Positions 37,202 through 49,061 of a stretch of 64,000 bases of DNA are shown in pieces. Numbering within the stretch: position 1 is the first letter of the stretch; the number at the start of each line of letters is the position of its first letter. The notes beneath the pieces were generated by a model. That model was not told the DNA's origin, did no database searches, and saw only the letters and a list, made by a program, of their open reading frames with translations. Where the stretch lies: NCBI RefSeq assembly GCF_033568475.1, contig NC_133121.1, forward strand, positions 4,402,001-4,466,000, in the 5' to 3' direction. A program made the position numbers and the translations under genes. This DNA is from Henckelia pumila. Taxonomy: Eukaryota > Streptophyta > Magnoliopsida > Lamiales > Gesneriaceae.

Positions 37202-40200
37202 CTCCCCCTTGTGATGATGATCGTCATATGATGATTGTCTTTATTACGTGTTTTATGTTGCCTCGTTAAAAACCTTACAAGAAAAAACCCAGTGGGATAA
37301 AAACCATAGTAAGGAAAAAAGAGTGCAGCCACGTAAACTCCTCCTCATGTTAACATGAGTGATTCTTCACATATTCCGTAGATTGCGCATCCCAATGTTG
37401 TATATATGCTTTCTGAATATCGTCGTGGGAAGTGCCTTTGTGAAGAGATCTGATGAGTTCTCACTTGATTGAATGTAACAGATATCAATATCTTTATTCT
37501 TCTCAAGCTCTTGAGTGTAGGAAAAGAATTTTGGGGGGATATATTTGGTTCTGTCACTTTTGATGTATCCTTCTTTCATTTGAGCAATACATGCAACATT
37601 ATCTTCATATAGTGTCACAGGCTTCTTTTCTACTGTCAATCCACACGATATTTGAATATGTTTGGTCATTGACTTTAACCATACACAATCACGACTTGCT
37701 TCATGTAATGCAATAATCTCGGCGTGATTTGATGAAGTTGTTACGAGTGTTTGTTTCTGTGAACGCCAAGAAATTGCAGTGCCTCCACGAGTAAATACAT
37801 ATCCGGTTTGGGAACGTGTCTTATGTGGATCAGATAAATTTCCAGCATCAGCATAACCAATGATACTTTGATTGGTGTCTTTTGAGTACAAAAGTCCCAA
37901 ATCTGTCGTTCCTCGTAGATAACGGAATATATGTTTAATTCCGTTCCAGTGCCTCTTTGTTGGATATGAAATGAATCTTGCCAATAAATTTACAGCAAAA
38001 GATATATCAAGTCTAGTGCAATTTGCAAGATACATAAGGGCACCAATGACACTTAGATATGGTACTTCTGGACCAAGAATAACTTCATCATCTCCACATG
38101 GACGGAATGGATCCTTTTCTATGTTTAATGATCTTACAACCATTGGAGTACTTAATGGATTTGATTTATCCATATTAAAACGTTTAAGGATCTTTTCTGT
38201 ATAATTTGTCTGGTGAACAAAAATTCCACATTCTTTTTGTTCGATTTGCAAACCCAGACAATACTTGGTTTTTTCAAGATCCTTCATTTCAAATTCTTCC
38301 TTCAAGTACATCATAACTTCTTGAATTTCTTTATTCGTTCCAATGATGTTTAAATCATCAACATATACAGCAATAATTACACATCCGGATGTTGTTTTCT
38401 TGATGAAAACACAAGGGCATATTGGATCATTTACATATTCCTTTTTCATCAAGTGCTCACTTAGCCGATTATACCACATTCGACCGGATTGCTTTAACCC
38501 ATATAATGATCTTTGCAATTTTACAGAATAAAATTCTCTGAGTTTTGAACTTTGTGCTTCAGACATCTTAAATCCTTCAGGGATTTTTATGTATATATCA
38601 CTATCAAGTGATCTGTATAAGTAAGCTGTAACAACATCCATAAGACACATGTCCAAATTTTCAGACACTGCCAAACTAATCAAATATCGAAACGTAATTG
38701 CATCCATAACAGGACAATACGTTTCTTCATAATCAATTTCAGGCCTTTGAGAAAAACCTTGTGCAACAAGTCTAGCTTTATATCTGACTATTTCATTTTT
38801 CTCATTTCGCTTTCGAATAAAAACCCATTTGTATCCAACAGGTTTTACACCTTCAGGTGTGAGGACTATAGGTCCAAAAACATTGCGTTTATTCAACGAA
38901 TCCAATTCAACCTGGATGGCATCTTTCCATTTGACCCAATCATGACGAGTTTTACATTCACCAAAAGATTTTGGTTCATGATCCTCATTTTCATTTACGA
39001 TGTCACAAGCCACATTATAAGAAAATATCTCATCAATATCTTCTATGTCTTTTCGGTTCCATATTTTTCCAGTATTAATATAATTGATAGAGATTTCACG
39101 ATTCTCGTCAGTTTGTGGTTCTGACAGAATATTTTCATCATCAGGTGATTCTTCTGGAACACTATTTTCTATTTTATGGTCGTCGTGTTTCTTTATGCCT
39201 TTTTTTGTTCCGAGGATTTTTATCCTTGGAACCGACTGGTCTTCCATGCTTCAAGCGTTTTATGACATCATGAGTGTCTTCAATTTGTTTCTTTGGAATT
39301 TCAATTCGAGCAGGGGCATTTACAGCATGTATATATGATTTTGTTACCCCTTTTGTGTCTGCAAATGCATCTGGCATTTGATTTGCAATTCTTTGCATGT
39401 GCACAATTTGTTGTACATCTTTCTCACATTGTTTGGTCCTTGGATCCAAATGTAACAATGATGATATATACCATGTGATTTCTTTTTCGATGTGTTTCTT
39501 TTCTCTCCCTAACACTGGGAAGATTTCTTCATTAAAATGACAATCAGCAAAGCGTGCTGTAAACACATCTCCTGTCTGAGACTCAAGATATCGAATGATT
39601 GATGGACTATCATAACCGATATAAATACCGATTTTTCTTTGTGGACCCATTTTTGATCGTTGAGGTGGTGCAATAGGCACATACACCATACATCCAAAAA
39701 TTCTCAGATGAGAGATATTTGGTTCTTTACCAAATGCAAGTTGCAATAGGGAGAATTTATGATATGCACTTGGTCTGATGCGAATTAATGCCGCAGCATG
39801 TAAAATTGCATGTCCCCATATAGAAATAGGGAGTTTTGTTTTCATAATCATTGGTCTAGCAATCAGTTGTATACGTTTAATCAATGATTCAGCTAATCCA
39901 TTTTGCGTATGAACATGAGCTACGGAATGTTCAACAGTGATTCCCATTGACATACAATAATCATTGAAAGTCTGGGATGTAAATTTTCCAGCATTATCAA
40001 GTCTTATTTTCTTGATTGTATAATCGAGAAATTGATTTCGCAATTTTATTATTTGAGCCATCAATCTTACAAATGCCACATTTCGAGTTGACAATAAGCA
40101 TACATATGACCATCTGCTAGAGGCATCGATCAATACCATAAAGTATCGAAATGGTCCACATGGTGGATGAATTGGCCCACAAATATCACCCTGAATACGT

Positions 40201-42310
40201 TCAAGAAATATGGGTGATTCAGTTTGGATTTTAGCTGGCGATGGTCTTATAATAAGTTTTTCAATAGAACATGCTTTACATTGAAACTTATTATTCTGAA
40301 AGATCTTCTGGTCTTTCAATGGATGACCATGCGTATTTTCAATAATTCTTCGCATCATTATTGAACCAGGATGTCCCAATCGATCATGCCAATTTGTTAA
40401 TATTGAAGAACTATTAACCACCATATTTGATTCGATTGGCCTTATATGTGTATAATGCAATCCAGTAGGGAGCATTGATAATTTTTCAACCACATATTTC
40501 TTTCCTGATTTATATGTGGTAAGACACATATATTTCTGATTTCCATCAGTTATCGTCTCAGTATCATACCCATGAGAGTATATGTCATTAAAACTCAACA
40601 AATTTCTTTTCGATTGTGGTGAATATAAAACATCATTTATCAGAAATTTTGTACCATTAGGTAACAAAAAATGTGCTTTTCCACAACCTTTAATCAAGTC
40701 TACATGACCTGATATGGTATTCACCATTGTTTTTGTTGGTTTTATTTCCAAGAAATATCTTTCATCTCGCAGAATAGTGTGTGTTGTACCACTATTTGGT
40801 ATGCAAATTTCCATGATATTATTTCCATATTTGCTCATAGCATTTTCCATACTTCAAAAAAATGCAATAAAGAAAATCAAGGATAATATATATATGCAAA
40901 ATATAGCATGTTTCATAAGAATGCATAAAAAATATAGCATGTTACATTTCAGTCCCACCAATATATTAATCAATGTTCTCGAAATCATTTGAAAAAATCG
41001 ACGACATTGAAATAAGTTGAACCATTTAAATGGTTACTGTTTTCAACAAAATTGGTCTCTTTTTTTTTCCCTTTTATCGATATTTTAAAGAGCTTACATA
41101 AGTGCTCAGGGGTACATGACCAATGTCTTGGAGTGCCACATTTATAACAAACACTCTCATATCTTTTTGAGTGATTTTTATTTCCACTCATATTTTCATG
41201 CTGCCTTTTTGGGTGGTTCGTGACGTTCTTTTGAGATTAGTTATTGAAGTAACTATCTCGATTATTTTCATATTCACGGCCATAACCACGACCACGATCA
41301 TTTCTACGTCCACGTTCATGACCACATCCTCGACCTCAACCAAAATCTAGTTTATGCCTTTGATTTTGGTTTTCATTTTTTACTTACGACATTTGCTTCT
41401 GGAAATGCCGTAGATACATTGAGTCGGGATTGATGATTTCTCATTAACATTTCTTTGCTCTTTTCTAGTGATATCGAGAGCAACGAATTTAAACTTTGCC
41501 AAATTTGACATGGTGGTACTAGAAAAATAACAATGTATTTTATAAGTTAATTTCCATTAATATGACAATACAAAATAATGGATAAACGATGAGTACAAGT
41601 ACGTGTACAAATAGAGAAAAAGTATGTGGTGGAAAATCGCTAGTGAGTACAAGACTCGTGAGCATGATGATCATAATCGTTATGAAAAATAGCCTTAGAA
41701 ATGTCATCATCTTCATCTTCGAAAAAACCGAGGAGAAAATATTTTGAGAGAAAGAGTGAATTTTGGTGTGATTGGAAATGAGTTTGAGTGAACATTTTTA
41801 TAGGCCAAAAACTAGCCGTTTGTGCCCGTTTGTGACCGTTGGGGGTAAGAAAAAATCGAGTATGTGTTGAATAAAAATTCGTGATAATGATGCAATGCAT
41901 ATAATGATAATCATAATTAAATAATTACGTATATCATATCACATTATTATAAGGTCGGTGTCATAGACAACCTTTTATATAATAACATGAAATTATATAT
42001 TAATATAGTTAATATATATACATAATAAATATATATCATGTTATTGTTTAAAAACTTTAGAGGCTTTTATACTTGTCGTATCCCTTACCGGGAGTGTGGG
42101 ATGTCGTCTTAACATCCTCCCAGGATTTATAACAAGTTTTTAAAAAAACTAATTTTTTTTTCATAACATGATAATATATATTAAATATATATACAATAAA
42201 TAAATAAACAATAAAATAAATATTCTTACTTGTTGAATATTTTTGACTTCTTCTTGTATTTTGGAGCGTCGAAAAATATAGAGAACCTTCGAGCGATCGT
42301 GCTGATAACG

Positions 42311-42574
42311 TGTTGTGAAAAAGTAAAAATTTATGGTAAAAAGTAAAAACTCCAAAACTCAAAATATATCAAACTCTACACTTCACAAATATTTTTCTCT
42401 CAACTCAATTGTATTTTTCATCACAAATAAAGACCTATTTATAGATCCACATTTGAGATTAGTCCAAAAATTAAAACATCATCATCTACATCATCACACA
42501 CTAATTTTCCATATTTTACAACTCAATATTCAACATTCAATATTCAACAATAATAAAATAATATATTTTCAACA
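42311..42574 (-). repeat. Right LTR (5' LTR of the copia element)
   Basis: 264 bp, matching the left LTR end to end. It differs mainly by about 20 extra bases near its outer R/U5 side. It is followed by the CCCTT target-site duplication. Confidence 0.93.
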
Positions 42575-45500
42575 CCCTTATATATGCGCTTGGGAAATAT
42601 GGACAACAAAGTCAAATCCTTCATTATCTTAGTGTTTTTTTTTTTTGTTTTTGTTTTTTTTTTGTCTCGCATTTACAAATATATGATTACGTACGGTTGC
42701 ATTTACGTGAAAGAACTTGATTTGAAAGAAAATATTTGATTAAGATATGATTAAACAATTGTGAATCATGAATAAATGTATGTCAAACAAAGTTCTAAAA
42801 AGTTTAAAGCGTATTGTAACGTGAAAGCCAAATTTTAAATTTTTTAAACTTAAGCGAGAATAATACAAGCTTAAGCTGAAAAAAATATTTTCAATTTAAA
42901 CTATAATTTTAGTTATCACAAAAAAATTAACGGAGTAAATAATGCATAAATATAATAAAGTTCAAGAGTAATGCATTAATTTTTTTCTGAGATTCGAATT
43001 CAATTTAATTTATTTCATCATTCATTTCATTTTTTGTGTCATTATGCATAAATTAAATTATCTGATCTACATGACAAACAGTAGATGTAATATCCTTTAA
43101 TTTGTACTGCATTCACATCATCGATTTACTTAACCATCCAAAAGTGTACATTTCTAACATAATTTACTAGCAAAATCGCTAATTTGTGCCCTTCGTTTTA
43201 TTAATCGATTTTGGTTTTTAAAAAAGTCGCATTTGAGCTTATTTAATTACATTTAATATGGTTAACTTATATTTGACCACTTTTGATCGAAGTCAAGCGT
43301 TTTGGGGAAGCTTCAAGCTTAAATAAGATTAAAAAAAGGTTTAATCAAGTTTTTTAGAACACTGATTCTAATATATTTCCACACAAAAAAACAAAAAACT
43401 CAAGTAAGATCATATAAAATTATTTTGTAAGACAGATTTCAGATCATCTCGTTGAAATTATTATTTTATATCTAAATATCATTTCACTAAAAATTATCAT
43501 TTTCGTTAATTATGTTAAAAAAAAATATTGTGTTATATATGGTTTTTTTTTACGTTGAAAATATTCAGCTCATAAAAAATAATAATTTTTATGTTAAAAA
43601 TATTAATTTTTATTGTAGATATAAATCATATCAACTCATTTAATGGATACGCGCACAAATCCGTGACACTGTTACGTATAAGACCTACTTCCAAGTTCCA
43701 ACACAATTGTTGTTATATTTAACTAAATGCATAAATGGTGGAGTTTAGCCCAAAAATAAAATGGATTTAAAATCGTAGATAGCGTGAAGGGATGAAAAAT
43801 TTTTCTTCCTATTGATTTAATTTGTTCTCACAAATTGTTGGCCAACTAATTATAAGGGGCTAATTTCAAAATTCCTTTAAGTTGGCGTATATAAGATTTT
43901 TGGTCCTCCAATTAATCAAATCGCCAATAATTTTCACCATATTGATGTTAGTACTAACCATGCTGTCGAGAATAATGAAAGTAACACACAAAAAACTTGG
44001 AGTTGGAAAAAATAAAATGCAATATTTTTTTTATTTTTTTACACAGTAGAGGTGTGAGATTTTTCTATCTAAACTACGTACAAGTCCCATAAGGAATATG
44101 TCAGTTTTTGTAGAGTAATTGACGAAAATTTTCTTAAACTCGAGATTTTATGTCAAACTTGTGAAGTTAGCACAAATAACATGGTTTTTGTATTAGATGG
44201 TTTGATCCATAGTTAATGAAATTAGTTTTCTAAAATAAAAAAAAAAAACATCATGATCCGTTTTGTCTTTTCATGACTTCATAGAAGCTGTTTGTTAGTC
44301 CAATGAGTCCATTCATGGAATGTGTGCCCAAAAACCAGAAGATAGCCCGACCATTATCATGAGGTGGGCTGATATTCCATTTTTGTCATGGATTCAAGAA
44401 TATCGTTTTTCTTTTGGGCCCAACAGTAATTAAATATTATATTTCATTTTTTATATATGTAAATCTACATGGCATTGTATACATATATAATCTAAAAACG
44501 TTCTATGTAAAAAATATTACTTTACACGATAACGTGAATAAAATCTACTTGCTAAGATTGTGTTTGGTTACGGAAGCAAATCAAAGAAAAACACTTATTT
44601 TTTTTAAACAAGTGATTTTTTAAAAAAATTTAGGTGTTTGGTTAAAATTCGTTTTTAAAAACACACTTATTTAATATAGTGTTTGGTAGAGCTTTTTGAA
44701 AGCACTTCACAACTTTTTTTTAACAAAATTTTAATTTTTTTTGAAATTTCGTTAAGAAAAAACTGATAAATACTTCCTAGAAGCTTTTTCAAACACTAAA
44801 TAAGTTCAAATAAGCGTGTTTTTTAAAGCCAAAAATTTTGGTTTATGGACTTCTACTTATGTTTTTATTTAAAAAATCAAATTTTCAACATTTATTCAAA
44901 CGCTAAAATCGCTTCTGTTTTTTTTTTTATATATAAAAACACTTTAAAAAGCTGAAGTTATTTAAATGATTTTTTATGTCAATGACTTTTATATCCAAAC
45001 GAATCCCGGATATATACTTGTGAAACTATCTGACAAAATACTCACTCAAACAAAATATAATCGAGTGAAGGACGTCAAACAAAGATATAAGATCTTCTTT
45101 ACTTGTACTCCGATCCAAGTCTCACCTTTTTCACTTTTTTCTTAAATTGTGCTTTGATTCATCAATTTGATTTGAGATTAAGTTAAAAAGATATATTTCA
45201 CATGCCTCAAAAAAAGTTCGATAATACGAGTACAAGAAGTACCTTTACAGATATAGGCTTAACTACAAGTCCAGTAGCGGTCAAATTTCATCCTTTTTTT
45301 ATTATTTTTTTGAGAATTTCACAAACTAAATTATTAAGCACCTGAAAGATCTATTTTGGATTATTTTTAAAAATAATAATAATAATATAATAAAAAGAAA
45401 AAAGAACAAAAAATATCTATTTTGGAGTTCGGTCGATGCTACCCTTCGAACACTATCTGAATGATGCATCTTAAGGTCCAATTTTTTTTCACCCAAGATG

Positions 45501-46519
45501 TTCATGGAAACTTGACGGATGAATTTTTTTTTTTTTGATCCTTAGATCTAGCACACTAGCATCAACTAATTCCTATTTTGCATACGGTGCCATTAACAAA
45601 TTAGTTAGCCAGTTAGAGCTATTCTGGTCTACATATTTGTTTGGGAAATTAGGGATAGCACAAACCAACCCCTGCGCCAACAACGAATTAAAGCTCTATA
45701 TAGTAAATTAAAAATCTAAAAATTACATTATACATAAAGCGTTACAATACTATTAATTTATTATTTTATATTCCCCCAAAAAATATATATGTTTCATGAT
45801 AACATTTCACATTTCTCAGTCATTCTTTGTATTAATTATTTAATTCAACTTCTCATCTCTTCCAAAGATAAATTAAATTCCAACGCTTCATGGTATCTAT
45901 ATGACTATGTTTGTAACTTTGTACTATATATAAAAAAACGAGTGACGTTCGTTGTTATGAAAAATTATAATTTTTATACTAATCCCTGTCCCTGCTCTAA
46001 TAAGAGTGTTCACCCAAAAAAAAAAAATCAAATTTACAAAATCAAAGTTGAAAAATAAAATCTGAAAAATTATATGAACATAATCACACTTTCAATAAAA
46101 TTACTCTTTTTTTTTCTTTTTCAAAAAAAAAAACGGTACATAGGTTTAAATGCACACAAGGAAGGCTATCAAATTTATATATTATACTTAAAAAACGAGG
46201 TGGCCAAACTTTATCCGCTCAATCCCCCACCTTAGTTAACTTCTAACATCGGTTAATTTCTTTGTTTTACCTTTGTAATTTCAATGTTATAGTAATATAA
46301 TATTAAAAGATAAAAAAAAAATTTAAAGTTATTTCATCAAATGCAATATAAGATTATCTAATAGACCAAAACTTTAATTTAATTTCCCCCCAATAAAAGT
46401 ATGATGTCAATTAATGCTAGTAAGCAGCTACGTAAATCCAATATATATAATATATTACATTCACAAAGCTTTTGTTCTTCATAAATCAAGTCCAAACTTG
46501 CACCCGCAAGCCAAGAACC
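42575..46519. other. Intergenic region; distal part is the AAE copy 2 promoter
   Basis: No gene is seen. A decayed patch at about 43390-43680 has aagacagattt and repeated 'ttttatgttaaaaatatt' words and resembles an old interspersed repeat. From about 45240 to the ATG the sequence is a diverged copy of the region upstream of AAE copy 1 (33420-34373). Confidence 0.5.
44558..45006. mobile_element. MITE-like AT-rich element (weak)
   Basis: Weak inverted ends are seen: ttgtgtttggttacgg on the left and ttcgtttggatataaaa for the right end reverse-complemented. Between them lie repeated tgtttggt, acactttaaaaagc and cttatttaa words in both orientations. It resembles the element at 7.5 kb in style. 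No target-site duplication was found. Confidence 0.35.
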
Positions 46520-48379
46520 ATGTATCCACTGAAGCAATCTCTTGCAAATTATAACACTAGCCTTCTTTCCTCACCATATCTCCAAGAAACACACAACCTC
46601 CTGTGGAAGAAATCATGGAAACCGAGTTGTAAAAAGCTCGATTCCATGACCGCAACAAAATGCATCATTCAACCTTCAGAATCCGTGCCTCTCACGAATA
46701 ACAAATCCGTCCCTTTCGTTCAAGAAAACGAGAGATCTTCTGCGGCGAATTCAACCCCTCTCACTCCTTTAAGGTTCTTGGAAAGGGCTGCCGTGATTTA
46801 TGGAGACTGCACTTCCGTTATTCACAACGAGAAAACTTATACATGGTCTGAAACTCATGCCAGATGTGTGAGATTGGCTTCTTCGATCGTGTCGCTAGGC
46901 ATCAAGAAAGGCGACGTGGTTTCTGTAGTGGCGCCTAATATCCCTGCCATGTGTGAGCTTCATTTTGCGGTTCCTATGGCTGGAGCCATTCTCAATAACG
47001 TTAATCTTCGGTTGGATGCGAAAGCCATCTCCAATTTGCTTCAGCACAGTGAGTCTAAGCTTGTGTTTGTTGATTATCAATCATCTTCCTCTGTCCTGGA
47101 AGCTGTTTCTCTGTTTCCTCCGAATCTGAAACGCCCTGTTTTAGTTCTGATCAATGAAGATGATAATCAGATCAATGGGAGTTATGATCATTTCCAAATG
47201 ATTTACGAGCAAATGGTGAAAAATGGTGATCCGGGATTCAAATGGATTCGTCCCGACAGCGAGTGGGAACCGATTACTCTGAATTACACCTCCGGCACCA
47301 CCTCTTCTCCTAAAGGAGTGCTGCACAGCCACCGCGGAGCATTCTTGATAGCTATAGATTCTTTACTTGATTGGTCAGTTCCAAAGCAGCCGGTGTACTT
47401 GTGGACGCTTCCTATGTTCCACGCCAACGGGTGGTCCTACGCCTGGGGCATGGCCGCAGTTGGCGGCGTCAACGTGTGCCTCCGCCGTGTCGATGGACCT
47501 TCCATATGCGAAGCGTTACGAAAGTATAAAGTGACAAATATGTGTGGTGCACCGGTGGTGCTAAACATGATAACTAATTACCTTGGCGGGAAGCCTCTGG
47601 ATAGTCCAGTTCAAATCATGACCGCCGGTGCGCCGCCTCCAGCGGCGGTTCTAGGCCTGGCGGAGAAACTGGGATTCGTCGTGAGCCATGGATATGGGTT
47701 GACGGAGACCGGCGGGCCTGTGGTAACATGCGCGTGGAAGAAAGAATGGAACAATCTGCCAGCACTAGAAAGAGCCAAACTGAAAGCAAGACAAGGAGTT
47801 CGGACCATCGGATTCGCGGAGTCCGATGTAGTCGATCCCGAAACAGGGGCGAGCGTGAAAAGGGACGGAAAAACAATAGGCGAAATCGTGTTAAAAGGTG
47901 GATCCGTGATGCTTGGATACCTCAAAGATCCCGAAGGAACCTCGTATTGCATGAAAGATGATGGCTGGTTCTACACCGGAGACGTGGGCGTGATGCACCC
48001 GGACGGATACTTAGAGGTGAAAGACAGGTCCAAGGACATCATCATCTGCGGCGGCGAGAACCTGAGCAGCGTGGAAGTGGAGGCCGTGCTTTACTCCCAC
48101 CCGGCGGTGAACGAGGCGGCGGTGGTGGCGCGTCCCGACACGTTCTGGGGAGAGACGCCTTGCGCGTTCGTGAGTCTGAAGGAGGACTTGGAAGAGAAGC
48201 CGACGGAGAAGGAGATAAGGGAGTTCTGCAAGGCGAGGATGCCGCTTTATATGGTCCCGAGAACGGTGGTTTTCAGGGCGGAGCTGCCGAAGACTTCGAC
48301 CGGTAAACTCCAGAAGTTTCTGCTCAGAGATATGGCGAAAGCTTTGCCCCCGAAGTCGAGGGTGAGCGAATCCGATTAA
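46520..48379 (+). CDS. Acyl-activating enzyme (AMP-binding acyl-CoA ligase), tandem copy 2
   Basis: Intronless. An upstream in-frame ATG exists at 46472, but 46520 was chosen because it opens with MYPLKQSLANYN, matching copy 1, giving 619 residues. The same family landmarks are present: TPLTPLRFLERAAVIYGDCT, NYTSGTTSSPKG, HANGWSYAWGMAAVGG, HGYGLTETGG, GWFYTGDVGVMHPDGYLE and PKTSTGKLQKF. The reaction should be ATP- and CoA-dependent activation of a carboxylic acid; substrate unknown. It carries a 67-residue version of the N-terminal insertion seen in copy 1, without the PESKMKRRS part. The C-terminus is ...RVSESD, so no peroxisomal signal: a stop replaces the KLH found in copy 1. A central 247-bp block (47211-47457) is identical to copy 1 (35101-35347) while flanking parts differ more, suggesting gene conversion. 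Confidence 0.92.
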   Translation: MYPLKQSLANYNTSLLSSPYLQETHNLLWKKSWKPSCKKLDSMTATKCIIQPSESVPLTNNKSVPFVQENERSSAANSTPLTPLRFLERAAVIYGDCTSVIHNEKTYTWSETHARCVRLASSIVSLGIKKGDVVSVVAPNIPAMCELHFAVPMAGAILNNVNLRLDAKAISNLLQHSESKLVFVDYQSSSSVLEAVSLFPPNLKRPVLVLINEDDNQINGSYDHFQMIYEQMVKNGDPGFKWIRPDSEWEPITLNYTSGTTSSPKGVLHSHRGAFLIAIDSLLDWSVPKQPVYLWTLPMFHANGWSYAWGMAAVGGVNVCLRRVDGPSICEALRKYKVTNMCGAPVVLNMITNYLGGKPLDSPVQIMTAGAPPPAAVLGLAEKLGFVVSHGYGLTETGGPVVTCAWKKEWNNLPALERAKLKARQGVRTIGFAESDVVDPETGASVKRDGKTIGEIVLKGGSVMLGYLKDPEGTSYCMKDDGWFYTGDVGVMHPDGYLEVKDRSKDIIICGGENLSSVEVEAVLYSHPAVNEAAVVARPDTFWGETPCAFVSLKEDLEEKPTEKEIREFCKARMPLYMVPRTVVFRAELPKTSTGKLQKFLLRDMAKALPPKSRVSESD

Positions 48380-48594
48380 CTTCATTAATGGAGTTGAAGG
48401 TGCTGCAGGGCGACTCGATTTCTTGAGCATCATAATATCTATTTTTATGCATTAATAGGAAAAATAATATGGGTTGTGTGACATATTATTATACCATAAT
48501 TTGGTAGTGTTTTTTTTTTTTTTTTTTTCTGGTACTTGGGTGCAATATTTATTGAGACAAAATTTTGTGTTGTGATTAAGATTTGTGCTGCATG

Positions 48595-48641
<47 letters not shown>

Positions 48642-48911
48642 TGTTAGAATTTGTTTGACATTTGGGAGCAATTTTCATTGAGACTAAATCTTGTGCTCTA
48701 ATTGATATTTGGATTTGTATGCCTGTTATTGGCAATTAGGAGCAATATTTATTGAGACAAGAACTTGTGTTCTAATTGAGATTTTGTATTGCATGTTATT
48801 AATAATGTAATTTTCTCATTCATAAATAAAATTTTATAACACCTTTATTATAAAAGAAAATTTATTACACTTATATTTTATTACGTATATACATATATAT
48901 ATGTATATCAT
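48380..48911. repeat. 3' flank with threefold direct repeat and (ATT)n
   Basis: Three related blocks, each opening with gcaatatttattgagacaa or a variant (about 48541, 48669 and 48741) and continuing 'cttgtgttctaattgagatt...ttgtatgc/gcatgttatt', form an imperfect direct repeat. A run of about 15 ATT units sits in the first (48597-48642). A T-run lies at about 48511-48529. The array follows AAE copy 2 directly and has no clear partner after copy 1. Confidence 0.7.
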
Positions 48912-49038
48912 TTGTGCATGTCACACAGGACTTGTCTAGTGTGGTTCACTTGGGTAACGTAATTTGCAGACAATTGGGTTAGTACGAGGGTTTACTTAGT
49001 GCACATCGAAAATAACGGTTGCGAAATCTCACGTCACA
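48912..49038 (+). mobile_element. SINE (copy B), 5'-truncated
   Basis: It matches the 3' half of the SINEs at 3.7 and 50.0 kb: cacaggacttgtctagtgtg, then ttgcagac...attgggttag, then gggtttacttagtgcacatc, ending 'gaaatctcacgtcacaa'. The tRNA-like head is missing. No target-site duplication was found. Confidence 0.7.
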
Positions 49039-49061
49039 ACAATTATATATATATAAAGGAA

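Larger units (their letters stand above)
36958..42574 (-). mobile_element. Ty1/copia LTR retrotransposon fossil with 5-bp TSD
   Basis: The element lies on the minus strand between two near-identical LTRs (TGTTG...CAACA ends), and both ends are flanked by CCCTT (36953-36957 and 42575-42579). Next to the left LTR is a purine tract (minus: acaaggggga). Next to the right LTR is a primer-binding-site-like word (minus: cgttatcagcacga). Parts in copia order on the minus strand: gag zinc-knuckle region (about 41.0-41.4 kb, CYKCGTPRHWSC), pre-integrase and integrase (about 39.2-40.9 kb), and reverse transcriptase with RNase H (about 37.4-39.3 kb, YVDDLNIIG; then YEDNVACIAQMKEG). The coding region looks broken, with at least a few interruptions and an eroded gag. 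Near-identical LTRs indicate a recent insertion. It separates two duplicated AAE genes. Confidence 0.93.

Noticed and set aside
46472-46519. Upstream in-frame ATG of AAE copy 2
   Set aside because: The 16 extra residues are not conserved in copy 1, while MYPLKQS is conserved, so 46520 is the better start.
48597-48642. (ATT)n as a functional element
   Set aside because: A plain microsatellite; nothing in the sequence points to a role.
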